A DNA stretch of 64,000 nt from Agarilytica rhodophyticola. Its GTDB lineage: Bacteria > Pseudomonadota > Gammaproteobacteria > Pseudomonadales > Cellvibrionaceae. Below, piece after piece: positions 63,984-64,000 of this stretch (its first letter is position 1; the number at the start of each line of letters is the position of its first letter). A program made the position numbers and the translations under genes. The DNA is taken from the NCBI RefSeq assembly GCF_002157225.2, contig NZ_CP020038.1, positions 5,548,501 to 5,612,500 of the forward strand, read 5' to 3'. Below the pieces are notes generated by a model, which was not told the DNA's origin, ran no database searches, and saw only the letters and a program-made list of their open reading frames with translations.

Positions 63984-64000
63984 TCTTATGACCCCATTCA

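Noticed and set aside
1-64000. CRISPR arrays, tRNA and rRNA genes, prophage or IS elements
   Set aside because: No regularly spaced direct repeats, cloverleaf sequences, conserved rRNA stretches, transposase or phage genes were recognised on reading both strands.

Overview
The window looks like chromosomal DNA of a marine-type, AT-rich gammaproteobacterium. The evidence is a GlrK-QseG-GlrR operon, an OmpR/QseC-type two-component pair, four-layer outer-membrane uptake genes (three TonB-dependent receptors and a DcaP-like porin), an oxygen-independent HemN behind FNR/Anr-like boxes, and isolated aromatic and acyl-CoA catabolism genes. A Cellvibrionales/Spongiibacteraceae-like host is my guess from gene content; nothing in the window fixes the genus. 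I saw no rRNA, tRNA, CRISPR array, transposase or prophage.

Layout. 1-5.3 kb: a cut-off cyclic-nucleotide-binding protein, a free-standing CNF1/BLF1-like putative deamidase, hemN, two small unknown genes and an accessory peptide deformylase. 5.4-17.8 kb: a large secreted metzincin-like protease, a CurA-type reductase, an acyl-CoA dehydrogenase divergent from a GlxA-type regulator, a feruloyl-CoA synthase-like ligase, a TonB-dependent receptor and a DUF2845 protein. 18.0-24.2 kb: a complete ribosomal-peptide cluster of the grasp-with-spasm (graspetide) type: HlyD and C39-peptidase ABC exporter on the minus strand, and a double-glycine precursor, ATP-grasp ligase, small ORF and SPASM protein on the plus strand. 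This architecture is best known from Bacteroidota, so lateral transfer is likely. 24.4-40.1 kb: HlyIII protein, class-3 lipase, two S9 peptidases, a HExxH peptidase, a LysR regulator, a two-component system facing an NTF2-like secreted protein behind a perfect PmrA-type box, and a second TonB receptor.

40.7-45.2 kb: a SET-domain protein, then glrR-qseG-glrK divergent from an EF-hand protein. The EF-hand gene has a sigma-54 promoter and two upstream dyads with GlrR-site spacing, so the operon and this gene probably form one regulatory circuit. 45.8-52.8 kb: a three-gene retron module: a WGR/HEAT-repeat protein, a winged-helix/SWIM protein, a clear msr-msd RNA with 15-bp a1/a2 repeats, and a retron reverse transcriptase with an unusual C-terminal membrane anchor. 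This is the strongest defence-type system in the window.

52.9-64 kb: a yeast-type cytosine deaminase, a CYTH phosphatase, a VIT-vWA-DUF2135 gene split by a frameshift, a WaaP/RIO-like kinase, a LysE exporter, a small membrane protein gene broken by an in-frame TGA, the third TonB receptor and a DcaP-like porin. All functional calls come from reading motifs and family memory; no database search was possible.
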